DNA of 64,000 nucleotides from Gentiana macrophylla (Eukaryota > Streptophyta > Magnoliopsida > Gentianales > Gentianaceae): contig CM047805.1 in the NCBI GenBank assembly GCA_026214975.1, positions 63,193,368 through 63,257,367 on the forward strand. Reading direction: 5' to 3'. A program made the position numbers and the translations under genes. Positions 1-12,472 of this stretch are shown here, piece by piece. Below the pieces are notes generated by a model that was not told the DNA's origin, did not search any database, and worked only from the letters and a program-made list of their open reading frames with translations. Position 1 is the stretch's first letter, and every line of letters begins with the position of its first letter.

Positions 1-50
1 AAAAAACAGAGTAAAATTCTGAAATGTGACAAATAAAAAAACGGAGGGAG
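1..50. mobile_element. Stowaway-type MITE, right end only
   Basis: The sequence ends in ACGGAGGGAG followed by TA at 51-52, the right terminus of a Stowaway MITE as in the complete copy at 1306-1580. The left part lies outside the window. Confidence 0.6.
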
Positions 51-52
51 TA

Positions 53-1305
53 TTATATATGCAGCACTCAAAACAACTCATAAATCACTAAAAATAATAT
101 CCAACCATTCAGGTGATAGTTATGAGCAAGATAATGGATGAATCAATTGACTAAAAGAAATGGTATACGATACTAGTTAAAACATGACATTAATGTAAAA
201 TAAATGTTTTTTTTTTCCCCATACATTTCCTGATTAATCTAAGCAATCGGTCAACATATGGATCAGGATGAAATCCAAAAAAAAAAACTGACAACAGCAA
301 TTAATGTATGTGCAAATAACATTGTAGTAGTATAGAAGTTCCTCAAAACAAATATTGCAATATGGAATAATGCAACATTTCAAAAGAATTCATATTGATA
401 TTAATCGATACAAGAAAACAAAGAGATAGACAAAAATGTAAAGTGAACTTCAAAAATTCTATATTTTCTTCACTTTATTACATCACTTCTTCACATCTTC
501 TAAATGATATTTTATGGCAATGGTTCATTTTATTTCTTGCACTTTTAACTCTAAAGATGTTTTCTTTCCCTTTTTTTTCAAATTTTTTTTCATTGTACAT
601 CAAATTCTTAAATTGAAACAATGACCGACGTAACTATTAGAAGATTAAAGAAGGGTACCTTTCGTTGTGTGGACAAAAAAAAAAAAAAAAGAGAAGGGTA
701 CATTTTCCTTCTTTAAAAGAAAACACAACAATACTCACAAATGTCAAATTACTTGGCAAAATCAAGATTTTTATCTCATTCCATTTTCCTTGATGGGACT
801 TTTAAGTGTTGCCATTTGTTTTCTCTGCCAAATAAACTTTCACTCAAAATCAATCTCTATTATATAAAACAACAATTCTTGTATATAATACAAAATTGTT
901 TTTTCTTTTTCTTTTTTTTAAGGAACATTGAACAAAAACTTATATGTATACTTCTTGGCGCGTGAATCTTCATCAGCCTATTTCGGTCTTTTTTTGAAAT
1001 CATCGCCGTTAGAGTGTCGTGGTGATAACGTGTTATAAAATAATAATAAATAAATAAACACTATAAGTGTAAAGATGTAGACAAAACGAAAAATAAAGTT
1101 TTCTTATTATTTCACCATATATCTACAACCAAGAAGGAGATACATTTATATAGGAAGTGAACTATTTGTAACTTATATTACAATTTGTACTACATTAAAC
1201 ATGACAAAGTAGTGGATGCCTTTTGAGATTTCTAACTTATAAAGATATAATGAATAGTATTAAATTGTAAGAATGCAAGTGGACATCCACAATAATTGTT
1301 TAGTA
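53..1305. other. AT-rich spacer without recognised gene
   Basis: The stretch is very AT-rich with poly(A) and poly(T) runs, for example near 680-690 and 898-920. Short ORFs on the plus strand are low-complexity and match no family I know. I see no RNA gene. Confidence 0.6.
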
Positions 1306-1580
1306 CTCCCTCCGTTCCGAATTAATCGATGCGGTTATCGAATCTTATTGATTAAAGAAACCATTTATTGCATTGACTTTTATATGAAATATACTATAAT
1401 GACCTTAACTAAAAAAGCATTTTTGAAATACAAAAGACATTTGGAGTATCAAAAATATGCATTTAATGAAGGGTAAAGTAGAAAAAATACATTAAATATT
1501 CCATTGAAATGCGAACTACATCAGTTATTTTGGAACGAATCTTTTTGGCAACTGCATCAGATATTATGGAACGGAGGGAG
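1306..1580. mobile_element. Stowaway MITE (complete, 275 bp)
   Basis: The terminal inverted repeats are CTCCCTCCGTTCC at 1306-1318 and its exact reverse complement at 1568-1580. They are flanked by TA at 1304-1305 and 1581-1582, the target duplication of Tc1/mariner elements. Its size is normal for Stowaway and it has no coding capacity. An internal second copy of the end-like motif (TTGGAACGAATC near 1530) suggests some internal rearrangement. Confidence 0.92.
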
Positions 1581-1582
1581 TA

Positions 1583-2238
1583 ATACATATTGGATATTGC
1601 TTGTAATTGTTCCTTGACTTTAATGTAATCAAATAATGAAATAATCAATAAGCATTATTTTCGAAGAGAAATTATGCAATATGATTGAATTAATTAATTG
1701 AGAACATGAATATTATGAAAATAATATTCATCCCATCTCGTCGACCACAACATTCAAACCATTCAGTTATATATAACAAATATATAACCTTTTAAAAAAA
1801 AAACCATATATATTACTTATGTAATGATTTCAATCGATTCACGCAGTGAAAATTTAAAATGTTGATTTCCTTGATCTGAAAAATTAAAAATGATCACCTT
1901 ATATTATGCGATGGGACTGGCAATCTTCTCAAAAAGTTCTATCACTACACACACTCTTTTTTTGTTGGTAACGAGACATTTTCTTAAAAAGTAAATAAGG
2001 TTCATACAATGTTTTATCATAGTCATCTCATTATACCAAAAGACGTTGAAAAAACATAGCCTTGTCTACCTAAAACCTATGAATGATAAACCCAGAGTAG
2101 CTAGAAAAAGTCATGCATAAGAAATAGTACATCACCCTATGTTTCCAAAATATAAAGTTGCTCCAAAATAAAAAAACAAACATCGTGAACCGTAAATCCT
2201 AAAAGAGAATGTTTTTTTTGGCTCCAAGACCTCGTATC
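1583..2238. other. AT-rich spacer
   Basis: I see no coding signal here. The stretch holds homopolymer runs and weak tandem AT-rich motifs only. Confidence 0.5.
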
Positions 2239-2515
2239 TGTTGAATTACCGTCTCTTCCAAGAGGAGTTAGATACTTAACATCTCAAATGTGGGCTTGTA
2301 AGAGGAGAGAATTGTCATTACTTGATTTTTTTAGAAGTGTGGACTGTAAGAATGGAGAGAGACCCAACACTTGATTGGATTTTTTTTTATTTTTAAATTG
2401 TGCTTGGAGCGAGGAACCCAGGACCTATCGCTCTGATACCATGTTGAATTACCATCTTTTCAAAAAGTTTAAGCTGATGATGAGGTAGATAATTAACATT
2501 CTATATATCTCAATA
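2239..2515 (-). mobile_element. Degenerate TRIM retrotransposon (miniature LTR element)
   Basis: On the minus strand TGGTATCAGAGC (plus 2441-2430) is the initiator-tRNA-Met primer-binding site. It directly follows an LTR end reading GGTAATTCAACA (plus 2442 onward). A second LTR-like copy starts at 2239 (TGTTGAATTACC). The internal part is only about 130 bp and codes for nothing, which fits a TRIM. The LTR matches the complete 108-bp solo LTR at 6073-6180. The outer end near 2515 is degraded, so that boundary is approximate. Confidence 0.65.
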
Positions 2516-2782
2516 GTATCTTTTCGCCCATCTTGAAAATAAGTAAATCCAATCGTCTAAGTGAGAGTCATCTAGATCAGGTATGTGCGGTAGGTAGCAT
2601 GTGCTTGCTTCGCACCCTTCATGTGGAGGATGAAGGGTGCTTCCTGAGGCCACATCCCGAGTATTATTAGCCGAGAGTGGATTGCATTGGTGATTATTTG
2701 CCACCGTCTTGTGTGTTTGAACCATTGTATAGCCTGCAAATTTGGTTTCAACTTGGTACTTGGTACTTGGTAGTGTATAATA

Positions 2783-3055
2783 CTCCCTCAATTTTTTTTT
2801 TTTTTTTTTTTTGTGTAACTTTTTAGAATTTGTTTTGTTTTTATTTATCCGTCATTTTTCACAATTCCAATACAGTATTTATTGTTTTTTCCCACCTTTA
2901 TCCTTCATTTTAATAATCCAAATTTTGATATAATTTTTCATGGACAAGGATTGAAGGGTAATTTTGTTATTTTACATCATATTTCAGACACATTAATCAC
3001 TTTCTTAATATGTGCGATTCTTCTCTCTCTGAAAGTTATAAAAACACGGAGGGAA
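2783..3055. mobile_element. Degenerate Stowaway MITE
   Basis: The element starts CTCCCTCA after TA (2781-2782) and ends ACGGAGGGAA before TA (3056-3057). The length of 273 bp is close to the intact copy at 1306-1580. A poly(T) run follows the left terminus, and the inverted repeats are eroded. Confidence 0.7.
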
Positions 3056-3251
3056 TACTTAAAAAACACATTAAAACAAGAGAGAGTATAAAAAACGAAA
3101 CAACCTTGTTAATTTTTTTTAGGCATAAAAATCTATAGAAAACTCGAACTAGTCTATTGGAAAAAAAAATTAAGGCAGAACTTGCAGTAAAACGCCCAGA
3201 TATTTTCTTAATCTCACGTCAACTCATAATAAAACTAGTAAAAGCCATCTA

Positions 3252-3498
3252 CTACGTCCGTCCCAAAATATAGTTCCGTTTAGATTTTTTCACACGGATT
3301 AAAAAAAAGGTATTAAGTGTCATTAGTTTTGATGGTAAAAGTCTAAAATACCCTTTGACCTAATTAATGTAATAATTTAAAATTAGGTGAATATATCATA
3401 AATTAAATGTGAAAGAATGAAAAATATAATAAATACTCCATTGTATTCTAAATTGACTTATATTATTATGAGACAAATTCGAAAAACGAAACGGGTAG
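3252..3498. mobile_element. Degenerate Stowaway MITE
   Basis: The left end reads CTACGTCCGTCCCAAAATAT after TA (3250-3251); the right end reads AAACGGGTAG before TA (3499-3500). The inner motif CCGTCCCAAAATATAG is typical of plant Stowaway termini. The inverted repeat is degraded but the TA flanks remain. Confidence 0.65.
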
Positions 3499-3500
3499 TA

Positions 3501-4439
3501 TATATGAAATCAACATAAAGGAGTATATGCGACAAACTATGCAAGTCTGATCATGGGAACTTCATCCAGAGTATACACAATATAAGGAAGCAGTAAATCG
3601 GAAACCTTTGCACTTTGCACAGGGCAGAATCGAGCAGAGAAGTAAACAAAGCGAGCGAAGGAAGGTCGTGTATATCTCCGGCATTTATCAATCCATCCAT
3701 CAATACAATTCCTGCTTCCAAGCATACCCAAAATCAGGCTCATCAATACTTCCTGGTATTAGGATTTAGGAACAAGGAGGATCGAGCTCTCTACCGACTA
3801 CCAATTGGTATTGTGATCGACCCCTGTCCAGTGTGTTTTAATGTGTATCACCGTTGATTTTAAACCACAATGTCACCGGACTGATCACATCACCATTTTC
3901 ACACGAGGAGAATCTACAATATTATATGGTTCCACTTCCAACCCCCACGCTTTCTAGGCAGCGAAAACGTGCTTTCGATCTCTTTCTGATGGTACTATAC
4001 CTTTTTTGAACATTATTTTTGCTCAAATTAAACGCAAGTGCATTTGAAGTTGGAAGAGATCATCTTTTTCTCTTTATGTAAGAATAGATGGGATCATATT
4101 CAAAGGATCGAGTCTTTCAACTTGATCTATTTTTCGACTGCTTACGTATTAATTGCTTGTTTCTTTTCCTCTTCAGCTGAATCGTGCACCTGCCCCGCGG
4201 GCACTAGAATATTTATCCACATGATCCGAAGTAGCGCAGCAAGAAACTGGCATAAACTCCTTTTTAATCATTTTTTGTGCGATTCACTTTCCTTTGTTAA
4301 TACAATGACAAAAGAATCTGAACGCATAATTCAACAATTTCATTAATACTCGAGCTGTAAGAAAGCAAATCACTGATCACAGCCATTAATTGTTGGTACC
4401 GTTCCCTTCGATTATTCTTACCTGGATGAGGAAACACCA
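3501..4439. other. Spacer, possibly flank of the copia fragment
   Basis: No recognisable domain. Short overlapping ORFs occur on both strands at 3537-3857 and on the plus strand at 4038-4346, with no family resemblance. I could not find a 5' LTR for the copia fragment that follows. Confidence 0.4.
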
Positions 4440-6622
4440 AAAGCTATGGCTCCTTCAACTGAGTGACGTGAACGATCCAAATTTCTATGCTGAATTGCTG
4501 ACACGGGAGCCACATCACAGTATCACACTTAACCAATGATGAAGGTAATTTACTTTCTAAACACAAGCACAATACTGGTACAGATTAAATATATATAGGT
4601 GATGGCACTGGATTATCCATATCATATTCTGGCAAAGTACTTGCAACTTGATGATGTTCTGGTTGTCCGCAAATATGCAACTGATAATCATTGTTCATTT
4701 GAGTTTACTTTAACAGCACTGGGTTTTGTGATTAAGGACATGGATCAGAAGAAATTGTACTTCAAGTTTCATGTCCTTAATTACACACCGAAGCAGAATG
4801 GTGTGGCTGAACGAAAGCATCGACATATAGTTGAAATGGCCTTAACAATGTTGTATCACTCAGCTGCATCCACCTTTAATTAAACTGTGGGTCGAAGCCT
4901 TTTTTAACTACTGTTTACTTGATAAATCGACTTTCATCTTCGGTCCTAAAGTTTAAATCACCTTATTTGCAGTTATACAATCAACACTCGGATTATACAG
5001 GCTTACGAGTGGTTGGTTCAAAATGGATTTACAAGATTTAAACATGCGCAAATTTAATGGGGACATAGAACGATACAAGGCCAGATTAGTCGCACAAGGC
5101 TACACTCAGCTCTCGGGTGTAGATAATGAAGAGACTTTTAATCCTGTCATCAAACCTACCACAATACGCTTGGTACTCTCAATTGCGGTGTCTCAGGGAT
5201 GGATTTTAAAACAGCTAGATGTCAAGAATGCATTTTCGCATGGCACATTAAAGGACACCGTGTATATGGAGCAACCTCTGGGTTTTGTTGAACCCAATCT
5301 CCCAGATCATGTTTGTCTTCTAAAGAAATCTCTATATGGCTTGAAGCAAGCGCCGAGAGCATGGTTTGATCGTCTGTCTAAATATCTCCTTCCATCTTGG
5401 ATTCATCCATGTTTGTTCTTCGACACTTGAGCATTATTATTATTGTACTTCTGAGTTACGTTGACACGACATATTACTCGCCGGCAACAACTCAACTTAC
5501 ATTCAGCAATTGGTTTCTACGCTTGGGAAAGAATTTGGAATTAATGACTTGGGAGATTTGCACTATTTTTTTGGGAGTGGAAATTCACCGTACACAAGAT
5601 GGCCTCTTCCTAAATCAACAAAAATACACAATTTACCTGTTAGCTAGAACACACATGGATAGGATAGGAGTTCACCATTTGCTACACCTTTTGGCTATAA
5701 AATCCACAACAGCTACAGATTCTTTAGATCCTCCAGACCCGTTCACTTATCGAAGCATAGTAGGAGCTCTTCAATACCTTACTTTCACTCGGCCAGATAT
5801 AATGCATGCCGTTAATCGTGTTTGTCAACACTTCTCTAGCCCAACAGCTTCGAACTTTAAAGAAGTCAAACGAATTCTCAGATTTGTATGTGGAACCTCA
5901 AACTATGGAATTCATTATCTATCTACCAAAAAGTCCACAAAATTTATATGCCTTTAGTGAGCGATGCTGATTGGGCTGGATGCCCAACCACACGCAGAAG
6001 TACAAGCGGATATTGTGTGTTTCTTGGTGCAAAAACGCGTATCTTGGAGTTCAAAGAAGCAACCTACAGTCTTGTTGAATTACCATCTCTCCTAAAATCT
6101 TAAGTTGATGATGATACAAATAATTAACATTTTACACACTTTAGCAATTAGCAGGCCCCTTCAAGTGTGGGCCTACAACAAGTCTCAAGGTCCAATGCCG
6201 AAGCGGTGTACCGGTCTACGGCAACCACAGCAGCTGAAATAACTTGGTTGTGTTATCTCCTTCGTGATCTAGGCGTAAAGTTGACTCAGCCATCAGCCAC
6301 CCCAGCTTTTCTGTGATAACCTAAGGACGTATCACTTAACTATAAATCCTATGTTTCATTCCCGTTCAAAGCATTTTTCAATTGATTACCACTGTGTCAG
6401 AGAAAAGGTTGCGGTCAATCAGCTTGTTACGAAATATGTTCCATCCTCTTCACAAATTGCAGATGTTCTCAAAAAAACACTGGCTAAGGCGCAATTCAGC
6501 ATGCTTTGTAACAATCTCCGTGTTTCATTCCATCTCACACGCCAGATTGGGAGGGATGTAAAAGAATGTACAGATATTTCATATTGCAATTGGCTTTGGG
6601 ATTTTGGTGCCGAGAAATAAGA
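4440..6622 (+). pseudogene. Ty1/copia polyprotein fragment, heavily decayed
   Basis: In order: a gag-protease junction ending in a frameshifted DTGAT motif near 4500; a GAG-pre-integrase segment (4630-4750, with CSFEF and GFVIKDMD); an integrase scrap ending QNGVAERKHRHIVEM (near 4795-4840); reverse transcriptase (5050-5430, with [13 protein letters not shown] and LDVKNAF); degraded RT palm and connection (5397-5957); and RNase H (DADWAGCPTTRRSTSGYC near 5960-6020, resuming at 6186 with AEITWLCYLLRDLG). Large deletions separate integrase from RT, there are several frameshifts, the catalytic YVDD is altered to YVDT, and a TRIM LTR is inserted at 6073. It cannot encode a functional product. No LTRs were located. 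Confidence 0.88.
6073..6180. mobile_element. Solo LTR of a TRIM element, 108 bp
   Basis: It begins TGTTGAATTACC, ends CCTACAACA, and is flanked by direct repeats AGTCT at 6068-6072 and 6181-6185. Removing it together with one duplicate restores an uninterrupted copia RNase H reading frame. A lone LTR with a 5-bp TSD is the usual product of LTR-LTR recombination. The same LTR occurs in the minus-strand TRIM at 2239-2515. Confidence 0.88.
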
Positions 6623-6672
6623 ATACTTATTCCCAGGTATTGCATGTATGCATCAGACCCTTACCAATCATA

Positions 6673-9444
6673 CCCTCCAAACACATCGTTTTCCGTTTCA
6701 GTTACATTTTTTCAACACCTAAAAAAAAATCCACACCAATAAGCAACTTCTATACGACCCCTAATAAATAACTTTTCTCCTTCATCTCAACTAAGAAACC
6801 TAACCATCAATATATTTTCTTTCTTTTTTTTTTAATATTTTCTCTGTTATTCTTTTTTAATATTTTCCTATTACAAACTTAAAAAAAAAATTCCTATCAC
6901 AATTAGAATAAACTGCTTGTATCAAAATTGAAAAAAAAAATTCTCAAAGTAAAAAAATTATAAATTTTTCGCTAAAAAAATTTATAAATTTTAACAAGCA
7001 GTGTGTTTTTCTAACAAAATCGAACACAAAACCGTATGTTTTGATTATTTCGTTCACTTTTAACAAACAAAACAAAAATCAATCATATTTTTTCCCAAAA
7101 CTAGGTCAAATCTGCCGGGAAATGTCACATTGATTTTAAGCTGTTGCTAAAAGTATCTGTAGCATCAGCAATATGTAACATGTTTTTCTTTGTATATAAC
7201 ATCCATAGTTGTTTGTGTTTGGTATCAACATTGTTGTAAACTGAATACTTTCAGTTTGTTGAAAGCTCGGCTCTTTTTGTATTTTGAGCTTTCCGGAAAA
7301 CAATCTCCAGGCCCTGTATGCAAAGCCATACTCTGTATTCAAAACATTACCATACCCAACTGAAAAGATAACCAATACCTTAAATGCAATATGGTCTTTT
7401 GATATTCTTAAAACCAAACCGAACTCTGTAGATCGACTATGTATCATTTATACTCATACAAAACAATCCAGAATCACGCTAAGAAATAAAAGGCATGGCA
7501 CCACATTGAAAATGCAAGATTACAAAATCTCATTGAAAACACGATACTAGCAAATCATAGAGAAGATCGTTCAATGTAAACATCCATACACGAAAGACCA
7601 AAGCACGATAGGTTTTGCAAAATTCACAAGCAATATTTCAAACACTTAAAATATGCCCAGCAAAAGACCATTACAGATAACAAGGATTCTACAATGTTTA
7701 AAGATATCTTTCATCCAAAACCAAGACAACTCCAACCATAACCAAAACCAAAACCAAAACCAATTGCTTTTAGCTTTTTTTTTTTTGGTTTAATTTAATA
7801 CAAAGAAACAACTGAAAGCTACATCACTACTTAATCTGCACAGATTAGGAAGAAACCTAAGAAGATGCATTCACTTTTTAAATATACTACTACCACCGTA
7901 TTGATGATTGTATGATGTGTTCACCTTCTAAATATACTACAATCATATTGATGATTCTACATGGGACCAGGAAGAACAATAGGCAACTTTTGAATGTACA
8001 TAAACAGCCTCTTCAAGTCCTCTTGCGAAAATCCCAACTCAGTTTAATCAAGACATATATGGCAAACCGGACAGCACATGTAAATAGATGAAGATGAGCT
8101 TAACAGATTGCAAACGGGACTTCAAGACTGAAACCAAACACAGACCCAACCATATGCACTTAGATAAACTATGACCAGAACATTCAATCAAATAAGATTG
8201 GGAGACGAAGTCTTAGACTTGATAACTAAGCAAGTTGAACACTAAACAAGTTCAATTCTGGATTGCTCAACATCAAGGCAGGTTATAAACCTCATAAAAG
8301 GCAAGTCTAATAAAAGGCTCATATTATGCACACTACTTCACAGAATCTAGACATATCAAGCATTAACTAAAAGACATGTAAATGATTGAAATAAAATACA
8401 ATACTTGATTTATAGTATCAATTACTATGTGTAAAAACTGAATCTATATAAATACATGATTTATAGTATCAATTACATCTTCACAAAAAACATATCAACT
8501 AGCAACTCAACTCATGTAATTTTGCTCAGTAGAAATTAAAGGAGGTTCTTAGTGTAATTTCGTACCTGTGCTTCTTCTGATGTCTTTGAATTTCACCTCA
8601 ACTGAAAAGCCCAATTTCCGCACTTATAAAATTCAGCCGGTTGAAATTTCTAGAACTAGTTAAATGCAAAACCCAAAGAAATGGAATTTCAATGATGATA
8701 AGCAATAGAATTACAATTGTTTTTTGCATTTATATGGTACCAATTAAAACCAAACCCAAAAAGTATGAAGATTCTGTCTAAAAAAAAATTAACAACACAT
8801 TCATGAAATTTACCCGAATGAAGAATAATCCTTGGTTTCTGCTATAAATTCATGCAAAAAAAAAAAAAAAAAATAAAATAAAATAAAATGTTGCTCTGGC
8901 TGTCGATCCATGGAATGGCGATAAGAGGAGGCTGGAGAGAGAAATTTTCTTTCAGAAAGCGTCTCTTGAAGCCCCCTGTTATGTCGAGGTTGGGGTATGT
9001 AATTTCTGTGGTTGGGGGTAGTGTAGAGGGACCACTGTGGGAAAAAGGGTCTGAAAAAATATTTGGGATTGCTTTGGGTGCCGTTGTGGATGCTCTTATG
9101 CCTTAGGGTGTCCATGGCGGTGCCTTGATACCCTACCCCAAATTAATTTTCAAGCCCCTTTTACCCACAATGGTCACTTGACATCACCCCCAACTTGTAA
9201 TTTCCCCTACTCCTCCCTCGACATTTCAAGGGGCCTTTGAAGACTTTTAAAAGCACTTTATGCATTGAATGGAACAACTTTCTCCCTCTTTGGCTAAATT
9301 GTGTGGTTAGAAATTAAATGTGATGGTACATGAAAGAGAAAAGTTGTTTCTTGGGGGTTGTATAGAGATTGTTTATTGGAGTGGAAAAAAATTTGGATGT
9401 TGAAAAAGTGTAACTAAAACGAAAAACGATGTGTTTAGAGGGAG
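6673..9444. mobile_element. Candidate 2.8-kb non-autonomous DNA transposon with long inverted repeats
   Basis: About 115 bp at 6673-6787 and 9331-9444 are inverted copies, roughly 80% alike by eye, both starting near CCCTC(C/T)AAACACATCG. TA lies directly outside both ends (6671-6672 and 9445-9446), and the right end reads CTCCCTCT inward, as in Tc1/mariner elements. I found no transposase. The interior has AT-rich sequence, short ORFs, an A-rich tract at 8857-8890, and a stretch at 8580-8660 whose minus strand ends in CACAG|GTACG like an exon. Two unrelated insertions of one MITE family in opposite orientation would look similar. Confidence 0.5.
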
Positions 9445-9446
9445 TA

Positions 9447-10389
9447 ATTGAGGTCTCCTAATGGGGTCGCTCCCCTCAATATTTCATTGAGTTCATCGGG
9501 TGTATAGCAATATACAAATCGGTCCTCCACAATAAAACAGTTGTCTTATTAATTAAAGTATGCAGAGAGTTCACCCTGACCTTTTTCTTGGAACACAGGA
9601 ACCGCTACTTCAGGTTGCATATTTGACGTGTTATATATATTCATTCCGCTAGATTTTATCTCTTCCTTTTCTTTTCTTTTCTTTTCTTGCTGACTGGTCA
9701 GTTGACCATTGATGATATTATACACACATATATATATATATATATATAATGTATTTCAGATTTTCGTTACACCGACGGTTTCTCAACAAACAATATTTTA
9801 GAGGCAAATCTTTTTATCCAATTTTTTTTTATGTGTCCTAATTGCTATTTTTGACTCCTATTATGTCCTTTATTCCCACCTCCCCTAAAATATATTTTCA
9901 CACTGAAAATTGGGCATTCATTGATTAGGAAATTAAAAAAACAACCTTAACAAATACTCAACATCAAACGCTGCAACTAAACTCTTATAATTATCAATGC
10001 AAGAGGTTGAAAAAAATAAACCAAAATAGACCACTCTATACAAACCCCCTAACATAGTAAAACATAAATCAAAAGCTAAAACACCATCACTTGGTTCCCA
10101 ACACCAATTTTTTTCATCAATGTTTCCAAACCAAATTCCTTTCCAACTCAAAAAGGAATTGCATTATGCTGAGGGGGATTTCTTTCTCACCCTTTTCAAC
10201 TCTTTCGAAGATTGCATATTCTATGTTGAATTTCGGGTTGCACATCAAACAATAGGATAATGTAGAAGCAATTTGAGGTTTACTTTCCCATCATTTTTTT
10301 CCATCAATAAAAGAAATCCTCCTCTATAGCAAATAAGTTGTGTTTATAAGTCACAATGAGGAACTATCAAATGAGTGAATATGGCTTAA
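9447..10389. other. Spacer, AT-rich, with (TA)n near 9730-9750
   Basis: No recognised gene. A minus-strand 72-codon ORF at 9933-10151 has no motif I know. A CTTTT-type simple repeat lies near 9660-9690. Confidence 0.45.
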
Positions 10390-11929
10390 CAAAACCAATG
10401 AGGAAGACTCCCGAGCTCATGCTTTTTACCATTGTGCCTTTTCTCGCAGCATATGGGACCATGTTCAGACTCGGCTTTCTTACCATCCTCTAGCTAATAG
10501 TTTCATAGCATATTTAACAGCTTGGTGGAACCCCATTAGGACCGGTGCTACGAAAATTGTCTGCAAACTTATCCCCACTTTTGTCCTATGGGAGCTATGG
10601 AAATGTCGGAACAAAGTAATTTTTGAAAACACTCGGCCTCTTAAGTCACAAGTGTTATACAACATCCATCGCAACATTCGGGATGTGCTTAAGTCGGTGG
10701 AAGATCTATAAAATTGATGAAGATGATGACTACCTCATCTCTAATAACTTTATTCCTCGCTTTGCTATCAGAACTTACAAGCCCCCTATCCCGATCATTT
10801 GGCACAAACCCCCGCACAACCATTACAAGCTTAATTCTGATGGATCTTCTTTGGGTAATCCGGGACCTTCCGGCGGCGGTTACATCATTCGTGATGAAAA
10901 TGGTCGTCTCATTTGGGTCGCGAACGAGATCTATGGCACAACTACCACAAGATACTGCAGAGGCAAAGGCCCTTCTTTCTGGCATCTCTTATTGTGTTAC
11001 TCACGGAATGCTACCTCTTGTCATTGATTGCGACTCGCTGATTTTGGTAAACATCCTCAACCGACGTTGTAGCATACCGTGGTGTATTGAAGATGATATT
11101 GTAGCTATCAACACGCTTCTTCAGCAACATGGACTTTCTGTTACTCACGTTTTTCGTGAAGCCAACTCAGCAGCTGACTTCCTTGCCCGGGATGCCTCTC
11201 AGCATTCGCATGGGAATCGTTTTGACCAAACTACTCAGTTACCATTACAACTCCGTCGTATTCTACATTACGATCAACATGGGATACCGAACATACGATT
11301 GGCGAGATAGCCCTCTCTCACATGGATGGACGCACCCACACTTTATTGTGTGGAAAGGTGCAAACCAGGTTGTGACTTTTATTTTTCCTTGTCTACGGTC
11401 CTTTCTCATAAAGGATTATACCCGCACTACTCTTTCCCATAGTACTCGTGGCTTAGTCACGAGCGTGTGGATGGCTCTTCTCATCATGCGTTTATGGCGC
11501 GTCACCGGTGGATGGTCCAATCTTCTCAAAAAACTTTTGTGGCTCAAGTCTTGGCGCGCGATTTATTGGACACACCCTCCAAACGCAACTTGACCTGAGT
11601 CAACCATTATGAATGTTTTAGCCGTCATTGACGGATCGTAGATCTTTTCTCACGCCATAGAAGAGCGGAACCCACTTGTTTTTTTTTTTTTCCGTTTGTA
11701 ACTTCCTTTTTGGGAGACTTTATTTTTAGGCGTAGGGTCTTTGCACCTTTCCTATGAGACATGATTTTCCCACTTTGGGTTTGCCACTCATAGGTTTTTA
11801 GAGGCGAGGCTAGCAACGCGTCACGTTTTGGTATAAGGGAGGCTAGGGATACGGCTTGTACGAACCTTATTTTTTTCTTAATAATAAAAAAGGTTTCGTC
11901 AAAAAAAAAAAAAAAAAAAAAAAAAAAAA
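10390..11929 (+). pseudogene. 3' end of a LINE (non-LTR retrotransposon): zf-RVT and RNase H, with poly(A) tail
   Basis: From about 10390 the plus strand encodes the zinc-binding reverse-transcriptase tail seen in plant LINE ORF2 (EEDSRAHAFYHCAFSRSIWDHV). An RNase H domain follows: KLNSDGSSLGNPGPSGGG near 10830-10880, then after a frameshift AEAKALLSGISYC, VIDCDS and FREANSAADFLAR up to about 11190. The acidic residues expected for RNase H are visible (D in NSDGS, E in AEAK, D in VIDCDS, D in SAADF). About 600 bp of 3' UTR end in about 28 A residues at 11901-11929. The 5' part with endonuclease and RT is missing, as in most LINE copies. Confidence 0.82.
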
Positions 11930-12122
11930 CAATGATACCGTCAAAACATTGATACCATAAGGAATTGACAAATGCTGATTAACTAAAAAGGAAACGTACC
12001 CCTTATTTGCCGTTCTTGATAATCTGAATACTGATCAACTAAAATGTAAATGTGCCCCTTACTTGCGCTTCGTGATGATCTATATCACTCCATTTGCCTA
12101 CTAATTAAAGCAGTTACGCTAG
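11930..12122. other. Short spacer between LINE tail and nested LTR elements
   Basis: There is a loose direct repetition of a segment containing GATCAACTAAAA and CCCCTTA(T/C)TTGC. No gene. Confidence 0.4.
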
Positions 12123-12127
12123 AATCT

Positions 12128-12472
12128 TGTAATGAACTGGGGAAATTCGAAGAGAATATAACAGGGGATTGGAGTGGGGAGAAGAAGGAAGAAAATAGAG
12201 AGGAAGAAGAGAGAAATAGACTATGAATAGAAACTAGACTTTTGTGATACAATTTGGATACCAATTACATCATTACTTCTAGTATTTATACTACTCATTA
12301 GTTTCTAGTCAGCTCTAATAACTCAGCTGACTATTACAATTGACCGCCTCAGCTGGGTAACTCTATTCTCAACCCGTTTGCTGAATTGAAGGCTCGGGTT
12401 CGCCAAACAATTGAGATTGCACACAACACGATGGCGTTGACAATTCATGACTCAAAAATCTCGGGTCATGAC
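12128..12472 (-). repeat. 3' LTR of the outer element
   Basis: 345 bp. It aligns along its length with 20086-20401 plus 14807-14824, including the shared stretch GAAGAAGGAAGAAAATAGAG. Confidence 0.85.

Noticed and set aside
3537..3857. Opposite-strand ORFs of 69 and 80 codons near 3.6 kb
   Set aside because: They overlap each other on opposite strands, and show no motif, splice context or family resemblance.
9040..9140. GGATGCTCTTA and TTAGGGTGTCC words resembling ends of a GAGCATCCACAA-type plant MITE
   Set aside because: No matching partner ends with a target duplication were found on either side, so no element could be delimited.
11129..11593. 154-codon plus-strand ORF overlapping the LINE RNase H
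   Set aside because: It is in a different frame from the RNase H motifs up to 11190 and then runs into LINE 3' UTR. There is no domain.
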